Shown: piece by piece, positions 14,296 through 21,473 of the stretch | How positions within the stretch are numbered: position 1 is the first letter of the stretch | How the letters are laid out: each line of letters starts with the position of its first letter | Assembly (NCBI GenBank): GCA_035533295.1 | Contig: DATLUA010000072.1 | Location: 1-39,104 of the forward strand | Length of the DNA: 39,104 nt | Source: JAGWJU01 sp035533295 | GTDB taxonomy: Bacteria > Elusimicrobiota > Elusimicrobia > UBA1565 > UBA9628 | Direction of reading: 5' to 3' | Translations under genes and position numbers: made by a program | Notes under the pieces: model-generated | Database searches by the model: none | What the model saw: the letters and a program-made list of their open reading frames with translations, nothing else | What the model was told of the DNA's origin: nothing

Positions 14296-16173
14296 GTGTC
14301 CGCTCTGCTCGCGGCGGCGCTCTCCTCAATAAGCATCCCCGGAGCAAGGGCGGCCGGAGACTATCAGGCCGTTCTCCAAGCGCGCGCCGGCAAGCTTTCC
14401 CTGGCCCGCGACCAGGAATGGCTGAACCTCCTGCATTACGGCTGGACCTTGACCGGCTTCCACAGCCAGGTCAGCCCGGGCCCGTTCTTCATTTCTCCTA
14501 AAGGGCGGACGGACCCTCAGGCGGAACTGAGCGCGGATCTGGCCGCGTTTTTCAAGGACGCCAAAAGCCCGGACGATCAAGCGCAATGCCGCTTTCCGGC
14601 GCGCTACGCGTGGCTTGACTCCAAACTCCATTTTGATCCGGCGGAGCTCGCGCCGCGCGCCTGTCCGCTTTTAGATCGCTGGAGACAAAAGCTCTCGGCC
14701 CAATCGGTCTCAATGGTCTTCGCCTCGGCTTATCTGGACAATCCCTCCTCCATGTACGGGCACACGTTTCTGCTGGTCCACCATGCCGGACGCCCGGCGG
14801 ACGAACGCCTGCTCGACTACGCCGTCAACTACGCGGCTCATGCCGACACGAACGACGGCATGCTCTTTGCCGTAGACGGCCTGACCGGCGTCTTTCCCGG
14901 ACGCTACTCCGCGATGCCGTATTACCTTAAAGTGCAGGAATACGCCAACCTGGAAAGCCGCGATCTCTGGGAGTACCAGCTTAACCTCTCCTCGGCCGCG
15001 TTGAGCCGCCTCATCGACCACATCTGGGAAATGCGCGCGGCCGTCTTCCCCTACTATTTCTTCAACCGCAACTGCTCCTACGAGCTTCTGCCGCTTTTGA
15101 ACGCGGCCGACCCCGGCCTGGATTTGGCGCGCGGCTGGCCGCTCTACGTCATTCCGGCGGACACGGTGCGCCTGCTCAAGTCCCGCCCGGGACTTGTCGC
15201 GCAGCGCACCTACCGTCCCTCGCACGTCAGCCGCATGATTTACGACAGAAGCCGTTTAACTCCGCTGGAAACCGCCATCGCGGGAGACTTGGCCCGGCGC
15301 GGCAGCGGCTGGAAGCGGCTTGCGGCCCTGCCCGCCGCGGAAGAGGCTCGGACGCTATTGACGTCGAGCGAATACCTGGAGTACCTCATCGATTACCGCA
15401 AGAACGCCGCCCCCGAGCTTTTGAATCGCCAGCTCAAGACCTATGACGCCCTCGCCAAAACCGGCGTCGTCTTGCCCGAAAATCCCGTCCCGCCGCCGAC
15501 GCCGCCGGAAAGCGGGCACTTGAGCGGACGCTTGAGCCTCGGCTACGGCGCCCTCGACGGCCGCGGCTTCGAGGATTTCTCGGTGCGGCCGGCGCTGCAT
15601 TCTCCGCTGGACCCGCCGCAAGGCTACGCGCCCTGGAGCGCGCTTGAGATGCTCGGCCTGGACCTCCGCCATGAAAATCGGGCCGGCCGGACTTACATCA
15701 ATTCCCTCTCCCTCATTCACATTCTCTCGTTGGCGCCGCTGGATCCCTGGATCAAAAAACCGTCCTGGGAAATAACAGCCGGACTGCGCCAAGCCGAAGA
15801 GCTGGGCAAAGCGCCTTGGGCGTCTCAATATTTCGGCGCGACCGTCGGCAGCGGCGCGGCGGTGAAGATTCCCGGCCTGCCCGCGGTCCTCTACGCCCTG
15901 GGCGAACTAGACGGCGGCGCGGGCGCCGTGTTCCGAGACGATGGCCGGCTGGGCCCGGGCGCCTCGGGCGGCGTCATCATCAGCCTCAAAAGCCGCTGGC
16001 GGCTCTGGGCGGACGCCTCGTATTGGCGCTACGTCCTGGGCGAGACGGGCGGCCAAGTGCGCCTGCGCGCGAGCGCGGCGTTGGATTTGTCCCGGAACTG
16101 GTCCGTCCAATTTCACGCGGAGCGCTACGGCTTGGCCCATGAGCTCGACGCAAGCCTGGTCCGTTATTTTTAA
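14278..16173 (+). CDS. DUF4105 (Lnb N-terminal periplasmic domain) protein with C-terminal outer-membrane-type barrel
   Basis: 631 residues from TTG 14278. The signal peptide MRPRLFVSALLAAALS...GARA has a proper charged n-region, supporting that start, although it lies in a terminator stem; GTG 14296 is the alternative. Residues about 130-310 carry the DUF4105 signatures: SVSMVFASAYLDNPSSMYGHTFL, LLDYAVNYAAH, YSAMPYYLKVQEYANLESRDLWEY and the FFNRNCSYELL motif. The Cys/His/Asn pattern suggests a papain-like fold. Residues about 410-631 are amphipathic beta strands ending in VRYF, with the terminal Phe typical of proteins inserted by the BAM machinery. Likely outer-membrane located with a periplasmic domain; biochemical role unknown. 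The terminator upstream suggests separate regulation from the DUF3015 gene. Confidence 0.82.
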   Translation: MRPRLFVSALLAAALSSISIPGARAAGDYQAVLQARAGKLSLARDQEWLNLLHYGWTLTGFHSQVSPGPFFISPKGRTDPQAELSADLAAFFKDAKSPDDQAQCRFPARYAWLDSKLHFDPAELAPRACPLLDRWRQKLSAQSVSMVFASAYLDNPSSMYGHTFLLVHHAGRPADERLLDYAVNYAAHADTNDGMLFAVDGLTGVFPGRYSAMPYYLKVQEYANLESRDLWEYQLNLSSAALSRLIDHIWEMRAAVFPYYFFNRNCSYELLPLLNAADPGLDLARGWPLYVIPADTVRLLKSRPGLVAQRTYRPSHVSRMIYDRSRLTPLETAIAGDLARRGSGWKRLAALPAAEEARTLLTSSEYLEYLIDYRKNAAPELLNRQLKTYDALAKTGVVLPENPVPPPTPPESGHLSGRLSLGYGALDGRGFEDFSVRPALHSPLDPPQGYAPWSALEMLGLDLRHENRAGRTYINSLSLIHILSLAPLDPWIKKPSWEITAGLRQAEELGKAPWASQYFGATVGSGAAVKIPGLPAVLYALGELDGGAGAVFRDDGRLGPGASGGVIISLKSRWRLWADASYWRYVLGETGGQVRLRASAALDLSRNWSVQFHAERYGLAHELDASLVRYF

Positions 16174-16199
16174 CGGCCAGACTCCGGCCGCGGGGCCCC

Positions 16200-16228
16200 T
16201 TGACAAGAGGCCGGGGCCGGTGTAGAAT
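16200..16228 (+). promoter_or_regulatory. Sigma-70-type promoter of the tetR gene
   Basis: TTGACA (16200-16205), 17-base spacer, TAGAAT (16223-16228). This is the best -35/-10 pair in the window. The predicted start point (about 16235) falls inside the operator-like repeat at 16232-16247. Confidence 0.8.
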
Positions 16229-16231
16229 TAA

Positions 16232-16247
16232 TTGACCGACCGGTTGA
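16232..16247 (+). promoter_or_regulatory. Probable TetR-family operator
   Basis: TTGACCGACCGGTTGA: interrupted inverted repeat with ACC...GGT half-sites. The core GACCGACCGGT equals that of the NemR box TAGACC-N4-GGTCTA of E. coli (from memory). It covers the expected transcription start and ends 7 bases before the tetR ATG, which fits repression of its own gene. Confidence 0.65.
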
Positions 16248-16254
16248 TAAATAA

Positions 16255-16899
16255 ATGGGCAGAAAAGCGGACCCTGCGGCGCGAGCGCGCGTTTTGGCCG
16301 AGGCCGAGCACATCATCCACCTGCGCGGCTACCACCGCTCATCGATGGACGAAATCGCCGAGTCCTGCGGCATGTCCAAGGCGAACCTCTTCCACTACTA
16401 CAAGTCCAAGGAGGACCTGGGCCTGGCCGTCCTGGACGCCAAGATTTTCGATTACCAGAAGCGGCGCGTGTCCCCCCTGTGCGACTGCCTGGACCCGGTC
16501 TCCGCGGTCGAGCAAATGTTCCGGAACGCCGCCAAGCTTTTCCGCGCCAACGGCTGCAAGGCCGGGTGCTTCGTGGCCAACATCGCCCTTGAGATGGCCG
16601 ACGTCAACGACTTGTTCCGCAAGCGCGCGGGCCTGTTTTTCAAGGAGTGGTCCGGCCGCATGGCCGAGCGGCTGGGCGCGGCGCAAGAATCAGGGTTCTT
16701 TGATTCGACGCTCGACCCCCAAGCCGCGGCCGAATCCGTCGTTTCTCTTTACGAGGGCGCGGTCATGCTCGCGCGGACCCAGCGAGACCCCTCCATTTTC
16801 GCCCGGGTCGGCCGCGCCGCCGCGTCGCTTTTGGAGCAGCACAAGTCCGGAACAAGGAGGCATAAGACCATGGGACCCAAAACCCCCTGCGGGTGCTAG
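16255..16899 (+). CDS. TetR/AcrR-family transcriptional repressor
   Basis: 214 residues. The N-terminal helix-turn-helix is complete: MDEIAESCGMSKANLFHYYKSKEDL at about residues 30-54. The ligand domain includes GCKAGCFVANIALEM, which corresponds to the GCL.GNLA.E segment of NemR/YxaF-like regulators; cysteines there are reactive sensors in NemR, so thiol or electrophile sensing is conceivable (inference). The gene sits under a strong promoter with an operator-like repeat, so autorepression is likely. The last roughly 15 residues (RRHKTMGPKTPCGC) look like read-through of a former intergenic stretch: AAGGAGG and an in-frame ATG at 16870 lie within them. Downstream thiol oxidoreductase genes may be targets, but a terminator intervenes. 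Confidence 0.92.
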   Translation: MGRKADPAARARVLAEAEHIIHLRGYHRSSMDEIAESCGMSKANLFHYYKSKEDLGLAVLDAKIFDYQKRRVSPLCDCLDPVSAVEQMFRNAAKLFRANGCKAGCFVANIALEMADVNDLFRKRAGLFFKEWSGRMAERLGAAQESGFFDSTLDPQAAAESVVSLYEGAVMLARTQRDPSIFARVGRAAASLLEQHKSGTRRHKTMGPKTPCGC

Positions 16900-16912
16900 C
16901 ACCCCAGTCAGG

Positions 16913-16970
16913 CCCCGCCCCGCTCCTTTCCTTAATATATAATGGGAAAGGCGGGGCGGGGTTCCGTTTT
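16913..16970 (+). terminator. Hairpin terminator after tetR
   Basis: CCCCGCCCCG (16913-16922) pairs with CGGGGCGGGG (16952-16961), and after a 2-base bulge CCTTTCC (16925-16931) pairs with GGAAAGG (16945-16951). The loop is AT-rich and contains TATAAT (16938-16943). TTCCGTTTT follows. It probably ends the tetR transcript; the loop could also act as a -10 box for the thioredoxin-like gene, though no -35 is seen. Confidence 0.65.
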
Positions 16971-16993
16971 GCTTTGCCTGCCGCACAGAACCA

Positions 16994-17518
16994 ATGAGCC
17001 GGAAAAAAATTTTCATCCTGCTTTTTGCCGCCGCGATCATCGCGGGCGCCTTTTGGCTGCGTCGGCGCGCCTCGGGAGCCATGTCCGACATGGCTCCCGA
17101 CTTTCAGCTCTCCGACACGGCCGGGCAGACCGTTTCCCTCTCCCAGTTCCGCGGCCGCCCCGTGCTGGTGAATTTCTGGGCCACATGGTGCCCCGACTGC
17201 CAAGCGGAGATCCCCGCGCTGGAATCGGTCTACCAGCGCTACCGAGGCTCGGGCTTCACCATCCTGGGCGTCTCGGTCGACGAAGGCGGAAAAAAGGCGG
17301 TGCTTCCCTTCCTGGCGAGCTCGCCCATCACCTACCCCGTGCTCCTGTGCGATCCCGAGACCGCGGCCGCCTATCACATTTACGAGATTCCAGCCAGCTA
17401 CCTCATCGCCCCCGATGGAAAAATCGCCAAGCGCTACCTCGGCCCGATTGATCCGACGAGCCTGGAAAATGATATTCTCAAGCTCGTATCACAGCCTTTG
17501 CCGGCTAAAAAGACATGA
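16994..17518 (+). CDS. TlpA/ResA-like membrane-anchored thioredoxin
   Basis: 174 residues. The N-terminal hydrophobic anchor is at about residues 5-22. The thioredoxin fold is of the AhpC-TSA/redoxin type: APDFQLSDTAGQTVSLSQFRGRPVLVNFWATWCPDCQ with active-site C66 and C69 (CPDC), a VSVDEG strand, and the cis-Pro loop EIPASYLIAPDG. This architecture belongs to periplasmic reductants of the TlpA, ResA and CcmG group, which act in cytochrome c maturation or general thiol repair. It stands 76 bases before a DsbA-like gene in the same direction, so the two probably form a thiol-redox pair. The electron source (DsbD or CcdA) is not in the window. Confidence 0.92.
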   Translation: MSRKKIFILLFAAAIIAGAFWLRRRASGAMSDMAPDFQLSDTAGQTVSLSQFRGRPVLVNFWATWCPDCQAEIPALESVYQRYRGSGFTILGVSVDEGGKKAVLPFLASSPITYPVLLCDPETAAAYHIYEIPASYLIAPDGKIAKRYLGPIDPTSLENDILKLVSQPLPAKKT

Positions 17519-17594
17519 GAAAGACACAAGAACACGTCAAACCGGATCGCGCCGCCGACGATCCGATACAGGTCCAATCTTTAAGGAGAAAATC

Positions 17595-18407
17595 ATGAAA
17601 AAATTCGCCATCGCCGTAGCCGCCGTCGCCCTCCTCGCCCCGAGCCTGCGGGCCGCCAAACCGGCCGCGACTTCCGGCCCCACCGCCGAGCAAATCAAGG
17701 CCGTGCTGGAGGCCAACCCCGATATCGTTCTCGATGTGCTGAGCCAGAACAAGGAAAAGTTTTTCGACATCGTGAAACAAGCGGCCCAGGAGGACCAGCA
17801 GAAACAGGAAGAGAAGCAGGCGGAAAAGGATCAAAAGCGGATCGCGGAGGCCATCAAAGACCCGCTTAAGCCCGAAATCAGCGCTCAAGATCTCGTTCGG
17901 GGCAACAAGCACGCTCAATACACTTTGGTCGAATACGCCGACTTCCAGTGCCCTTACTGCGCCCAGGCGCTTCCCACCGTGCAGGCGTTGCGCAGCCAGT
18001 ACGGCAAGAACATGCGTTTCGTCTTCAAGGTCATGCCCCTGGTCAATATTCACCCTTACGCACTTGTCGCCGCGGAATACTTCGAGGCCATTTCGCTCCA
18101 GTCGCACAAAAAAGCTTGGGAATATCACGACAAGGTGTTCGAGAGCCAAGCGCAATTGGACAGCCAGGGCGAGGCCTTCTGCAAGAAGACGGCCCAGAGC
18201 CTGGGCGTCGACATGAACCGCTTGGCCAAGGACATCAACAGCCCCAAGGTCGCCAAGCTCATCAGCGATAACACGGCGGAGTTCAAGAACCTCGGATTCC
18301 AAGGAACGCCGGGATTTCTCATCAACGGGGTCCCCATCTTCGGGGCCTACCCGCTGGACTATTTCCAGAACATCATTCAAAAAATCGACGCCGCAAAAAA
18401 AGGATAG
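17595..18407 (+). CDS. DsbA-like periplasmic thiol oxidoreductase
   Basis: 270 residues from ATG 17595 with a strong AAGGAG. Signal peptide residues 1-20 (ALLAPSLRA). Residues 28-95 form a charged, Lys/Gln/Glu-rich helix (probable coiled coil or dimerisation stalk). The DsbA-like thioredoxin domain starts at about 105: YADFQCPYC with C119 and C122, an inserted helical domain, and the cis-Pro loop GTPGFLING. This arrangement is that of the DsbA/BdbD/DsbG-type family (thioredoxin_4), which forms or isomerises disulfides in exported proteins. It follows the TlpA-like gene directly. An additional Cys (C196 region, AFCKK) lies outside the active site. Confidence 0.92.
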   Translation: MKKFAIAVAAVALLAPSLRAAKPAATSGPTAEQIKAVLEANPDIVLDVLSQNKEKFFDIVKQAAQEDQQKQEEKQAEKDQKRIAEAIKDPLKPEISAQDLVRGNKHAQYTLVEYADFQCPYCAQALPTVQALRSQYGKNMRFVFKVMPLVNIHPYALVAAEYFEAISLQSHKKAWEYHDKVFESQAQLDSQGEAFCKKTAQSLGVDMNRLAKDINSPKVAKLISDNTAEFKNLGFQGTPGFLINGVPIFGAYPLDYFQNIIQKIDAAKKG

Positions 18408-18447
18408 CGTTTGAGCGCGTCTGAGCGCGCGGCGGAAGAAAGGCGCC

Positions 18448-19947
18448 GTGCCTGATCCCCTGCCGCTGATTGTGGGCGTCTACGGCCGGAAGGCGAGCCG
18501 GCCGATGCTGGCGCACCTGCGCCGGACCAATCCCGCCGGCATTCTGCTTCTCTCGCGCAATATCGAGAGCGCGGGGCAAGTCCGCGCGCTCCTGGAGGAA
18601 ATCAACTTTCGCCTGGGGCGGCGGCTCATCGCCTCCATCGACCACGAGGGCGGCTGGGTCGTGCGCTTCAAAAAAATCGTCACGGCCTTCCCCGGCAACG
18701 CGGCCCTGGGGCGCGCGGGCGACCCGGCCCTGGCCCGCGCGGTCGGCCGGCGCATGGCCGAGGAGCTGCGCGGGCTCGGCATCACGCTCAACCTGGCGCC
18801 CGTGCTCGACGTCCTGGGAACGAAGTACAACCCAGGCATCCTCATCCGCTCCTTCGGTGGCGACGCCGCGCTCTGCGCGCGGATGGGCGCCGCTTTCGTC
18901 CGCGGGCTCCAGGACAACGGCGTCTGGGCCTGCGCCAAGCATTTCCCGGGAAAAGGCGAGGCGCGAAAGGACGCCCACTATGCTCTCCCCGTCATCCGGA
19001 TCTCCCGCGCGGAAATCGCCCGCCACCTAAAACCCTTCGAGGCGGCGATGCGCTCGGGCGTTTCCTGCGTCATGAGCTCCCACATAGTCCTGCCCGCGCT
19101 AGACTCCCAGCCCGCCACTTTTTCCGAGCCCATCATCCGGGGAATCCTGCGGCGAAAAATGAACTACTCCGGCGTCATCGTCTCGGACGACTTGGGCATG
19201 GCCGGCGCCATAACCAAGCGCAGCGTGCCCCAGGCGGCGCAGGACGCGCTTAAAGCCGGGCACGATCTTCTCATCGTCTCCCATGACGAAGCCGTCCAAA
19301 CCCGGACGGCCGAGGCGCTCGAAGAAACCCTGGACAGGCCGGAAGCCCGGGCCGCGGCGCAGGAATCCCTGGGCCGCTTCGAAGTTTTGGCGCGTCCGCG
19401 GAACGCCCCCGCTCAAAAATCAAGGCATTCGTCCGGACCCCGGGATTTAGATCTGCGCATCGCCCGCCGGGCCGCGTCCGTCGTGCGAGCGGGCGCGCTC
19501 CGATTGCCGCTTAAAAACCTTTCCGGCCCGCCGCTGATCATTCTGCCCGACTTCAGGGAAGTCACCGCTCTCTTCTGTCTGGAAAACGGCCCCGGCGGGC
19601 CGGCCCGCTTCGTGAAGAATCTCCTCCGCCGTGTTGATTTCACGCTCGCGCAGGCGCCCGTCGTTTCCGCGGCGCCCGAGAAGCTCTCCCAACTGCGGGA
19701 CAAAATCGCGCGGGCCCCGGCCGTGGTTTTCTTCTGCTTCGAAGCGATGCGCTTCGCCGGCCAGCGCGCCGCGCTCGATCTCGTGAGCCGGACGGCGCCC
19801 TCAAAAACCGCCGTCTGCCTTATTCGCAACCCCTGGGACCTGGATTTGGCGCCCGTCGCCGCCACGGTCATCGACGCCCTTGGATTTCGCAACTGCCAGC
19901 TGCGCGCGGCTTTGGAACTTATTTTCGGACGCGGGAGGCTCTCATGA
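18448..19947 (+). CDS. nagZ: Beta-N-acetylhexosaminidase-type glycoside hydrolase family 3 (NagZ-like)
   Basis: 499 residues, GTG start. The N-terminal about 330 residues are the GH3 barrel: IASIDHEGGWVVRF, FPGNAALG, NLAPVLDV, RSFGGD, the CAKHFPGKGE loop followed by KDAHYALP (the Asp/His acid-base pair of NagZ), and VIVSDDLGM with the nucleophile Asp. NagZ removes N-acetylglucosamine from peptidoglycan fragments during wall recycling. The C-terminal about 165 residues (from about 335) are an extra alpha/beta domain like that of two-domain GH3 enzymes such as Bacillus NagZ, not found in the short E. coli form. No signal peptide is seen. The gene overlaps the next one by ATGA. Confidence 0.88.
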   Translation: MPDPLPLIVGVYGRKASRPMLAHLRRTNPAGILLLSRNIESAGQVRALLEEINFRLGRRLIASIDHEGGWVVRFKKIVTAFPGNAALGRAGDPALARAVGRRMAEELRGLGITLNLAPVLDVLGTKYNPGILIRSFGGDAALCARMGAAFVRGLQDNGVWACAKHFPGKGEARKDAHYALPVIRISRAEIARHLKPFEAAMRSGVSCVMSSHIVLPALDSQPATFSEPIIRGILRRKMNYSGVIVSDDLGMAGAITKRSVPQAAQDALKAGHDLLIVSHDEAVQTRTAEALEETLDRPEARAAAQESLGRFEVLARPRNAPAQKSRHSSGPRDLDLRIARRAASVVRAGALRLPLKNLSGPPLIILPDFREVTALFCLENGPGGPARFVKNLLRRVDFTLAQAPVVSAAPEKLSQLRDKIARAPAVVFFCFEAMRFAGQRAALDLVSRTAPSKTAVCLIRNPWDLDLAPVAATVIDALGFRNCQLRAALELIFGRGRLS

Positions 19948-21077
19948 TCATCGCCGCAATTCTAGGCATCGCCCTGCTTCAGGCGCGGGCGCAATCCACC
20001 GCCCCGACGGACCAAAGCCTGTGGCAGCTCCACGACGATTTTGTCTCCAGCACCGACCGCGCGGAACAAGTCAGGCTCCTATCGGCAATCTCCCAGACCA
20101 AGCCCGCCTCGCCCCGGGACTTGTCCGATCTCTTCGATCTCTTCGCGCGCTACCCGCAAAACGCGACGCGCGACGCGGCCGTCGCGGCGGTCAACCGCCT
20201 CGGACCCGACGACTACGATTTCGCGCCCATGCTCCGGGATTACCTTGCCCAGCCCGATCCCAAAACCCAATTCTTCGCCATCCTCGCCGAACTGCGCCTG
20301 CGCGACCCCAAATCCCTTCCGCTTGTCGAAAAATTGGCCGCGCAGAAATTCTCCGTGAAATCGGCCCAGAACACGCCCTTCCCCGGCCAGCAGGATGCCT
20401 GGTGGACCCAGTACGAGGCCTTAGACGCCCTGGCAACGTGGCAAGGCGACGCCGCGTTCAAGCTGGTCAAGAAGCAGGCTCTCTCCGCACCCGATGTCGC
20501 CCGCATCCTCGCCGCGCATTTCTGGCCCAAGGCCCTGCCGCTTCTGGTCGGCTGGGCCCATTCCGACAGGCAAAACCGGAAGGACGCGGCCCATCAAGGC
20601 CTGTCCGCGGACGTTCCTCTTTCTGACCTGCGCTCGACCCGCGAGGCCATGCTGGCCCTGACGCTCGACCCCAAAGAGCCGGGCGACGTGCGCCACTACA
20701 TGGCCATCAAGGCCGGGCTTTGCTCGGATGACGCGCAGGTCGCCGCCCTCGTCCAAAAGCGGCAAAACGCGAAGGATGCCCAAACCAAGCTTTACCTCCT
20801 GGGCGCGATTTACGCCTCCCGCAACCCGCGAGCGATTCCCCTGCTCGAAGAAGATTTGAAGGCCAACCCCGACCCCGAAGCCCGGCGCGGCGCCTTGATT
20901 GAATTAAAGGAGCTCATGACAGCGGCGGACTACCGCCCGCTCGCCATTTGGACATCTCAAAATGACGCGGACCCGTCCTTGCGGGATTTCGCCCAGGATT
21001 CCATCGCTGTGTCCTCCGCTGCGGCCGCGACGCCGAACGGCGTGCAGACCTCCACCCCGTCCGCGCCTGCGCGTTAG
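19944..21077 (+). CDS. Secreted HEAT-like repeat protein of unknown function
   Basis: 377 residues; ATG overlaps the nagZ stop. A short hydrophobic signal peptide (MIIAAILGIALLQARAQS) is followed by an all-helical region with repeating pairs of amphipathic helices, for example SKTQFFAILAELRLRDPKSLPLVEKL-like and RNPRAIPLLEEDLKANPDPEARRGALIELKEL units, spaced by 30-40 residues as in HEAT or PBS-lyase-type repeats. It ends in a Ser/Ala/Pro-rich tail. It is likely periplasmic and a scaffold or binding protein. No catalytic motif is seen. The tight link with nagZ suggests an envelope role, but this is only context. Confidence 0.75.
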   Translation: MIIAAILGIALLQARAQSTAPTDQSLWQLHDDFVSSTDRAEQVRLLSAISQTKPASPRDLSDLFDLFARYPQNATRDAAVAAVNRLGPDDYDFAPMLRDYLAQPDPKTQFFAILAELRLRDPKSLPLVEKLAAQKFSVKSAQNTPFPGQQDAWWTQYEALDALATWQGDAAFKLVKKQALSAPDVARILAAHFWPKALPLLVGWAHSDRQNRKDAAHQGLSADVPLSDLRSTREAMLALTLDPKEPGDVRHYMAIKAGLCSDDAQVAALVQKRQNAKDAQTKLYLLGAIYASRNPRAIPLLEEDLKANPDPEARRGALIELKELMTAADYRPLAIWTSQNDADPSLRDFAQDSIAVSSAAAATPNGVQTSTPSAPAR

Positions 21078-21084
21078 GACGGGC

Positions 21085-21381
21085 ATGGGTGACCGCGTCG
21101 TCTACTCGACCGATCCGGACTGGGGCAAGAAAGGCACTCCCAAGCAGCCCGAGCCCGTGCGCCTGTCCTTCCGGCGCGGAGCCAAGGGCAGCGGCGTCAC
21201 CCGCGTGGAGCGCCTCATCATGCACCCGACGCTGAAGGATCACCTCCTCTCCGAGCTCAAAAGGCGCCTGGGCTGCGGCGGCGCCATCAAGGACGGCACC
21301 CTCGAATTCCAGGGCGACCACCGCGACGTTTTGGCCTCGGACTTGGAATCTCGCGGCTATCGCGTGCGGCGCATCGGCTAA
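21085..21381 (+). CDS. yciH: SUI1/eIF1-like protein (YciH family)
   Basis: 98 residues from ATG 21085, 7 bases after the preceding stop. The core matches bacterial YciH and eukaryotic eIF1: VRLSFRRGAKGSGVTRVERL, the LKDHLLSELKRRLGCGGAIKDG segment, and LEFQGDHRDVLASDLESRGYRVRRIG. The eIF1 family binds the small ribosomal subunit and checks start-codon selection; bacterial YciH is non-essential and its role is less clear. Its presence is of interest beside the many probable leaderless starts in this window, but a link is speculation. Confidence 0.9.
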   Translation: MGDRVVYSTDPDWGKKGTPKQPEPVRLSFRRGAKGSGVTRVERLIMHPTLKDHLLSELKRRLGCGGAIKDGTLEFQGDHRDVLASDLESRGYRVRRIG

Positions 21382-21457
21382 AAGCCGGGCTGCAAGACGA
21401 GTCACGCGGCGCGGCGGCGGCCCAAAATTTGCTAATCTAAGACGGTCGCTCTCTCGA

Positions 21458-21463
21458 TAAAAT
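21458..21463 (+). promoter_or_regulatory. -10 promoter of the HD-GYP to gmhA gene chain
   Basis: CGATAAAAT gives TAAAAT (5 of 6), ending 10 bases before ATG 21474, without Shine-Dalgarno or clear -35. It precedes eleven tightly packed genes, so it may drive a very long leaderless transcript. Confidence 0.55.
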
Positions 21464-21473
21464 AGGTTCTCAA

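Noticed and set aside
17515..17598. 27-codon ORF linking the TlpA-like and DsbA-like genes by ATGA overlaps at both ends
   Set aside because: The double coupling is attractive, but third codon positions are not G/C-rich as in real genes here, it has no own ribosome-binding site, and it contains the Shine-Dalgarno sequence of the DsbA-like gene. Probably chance.
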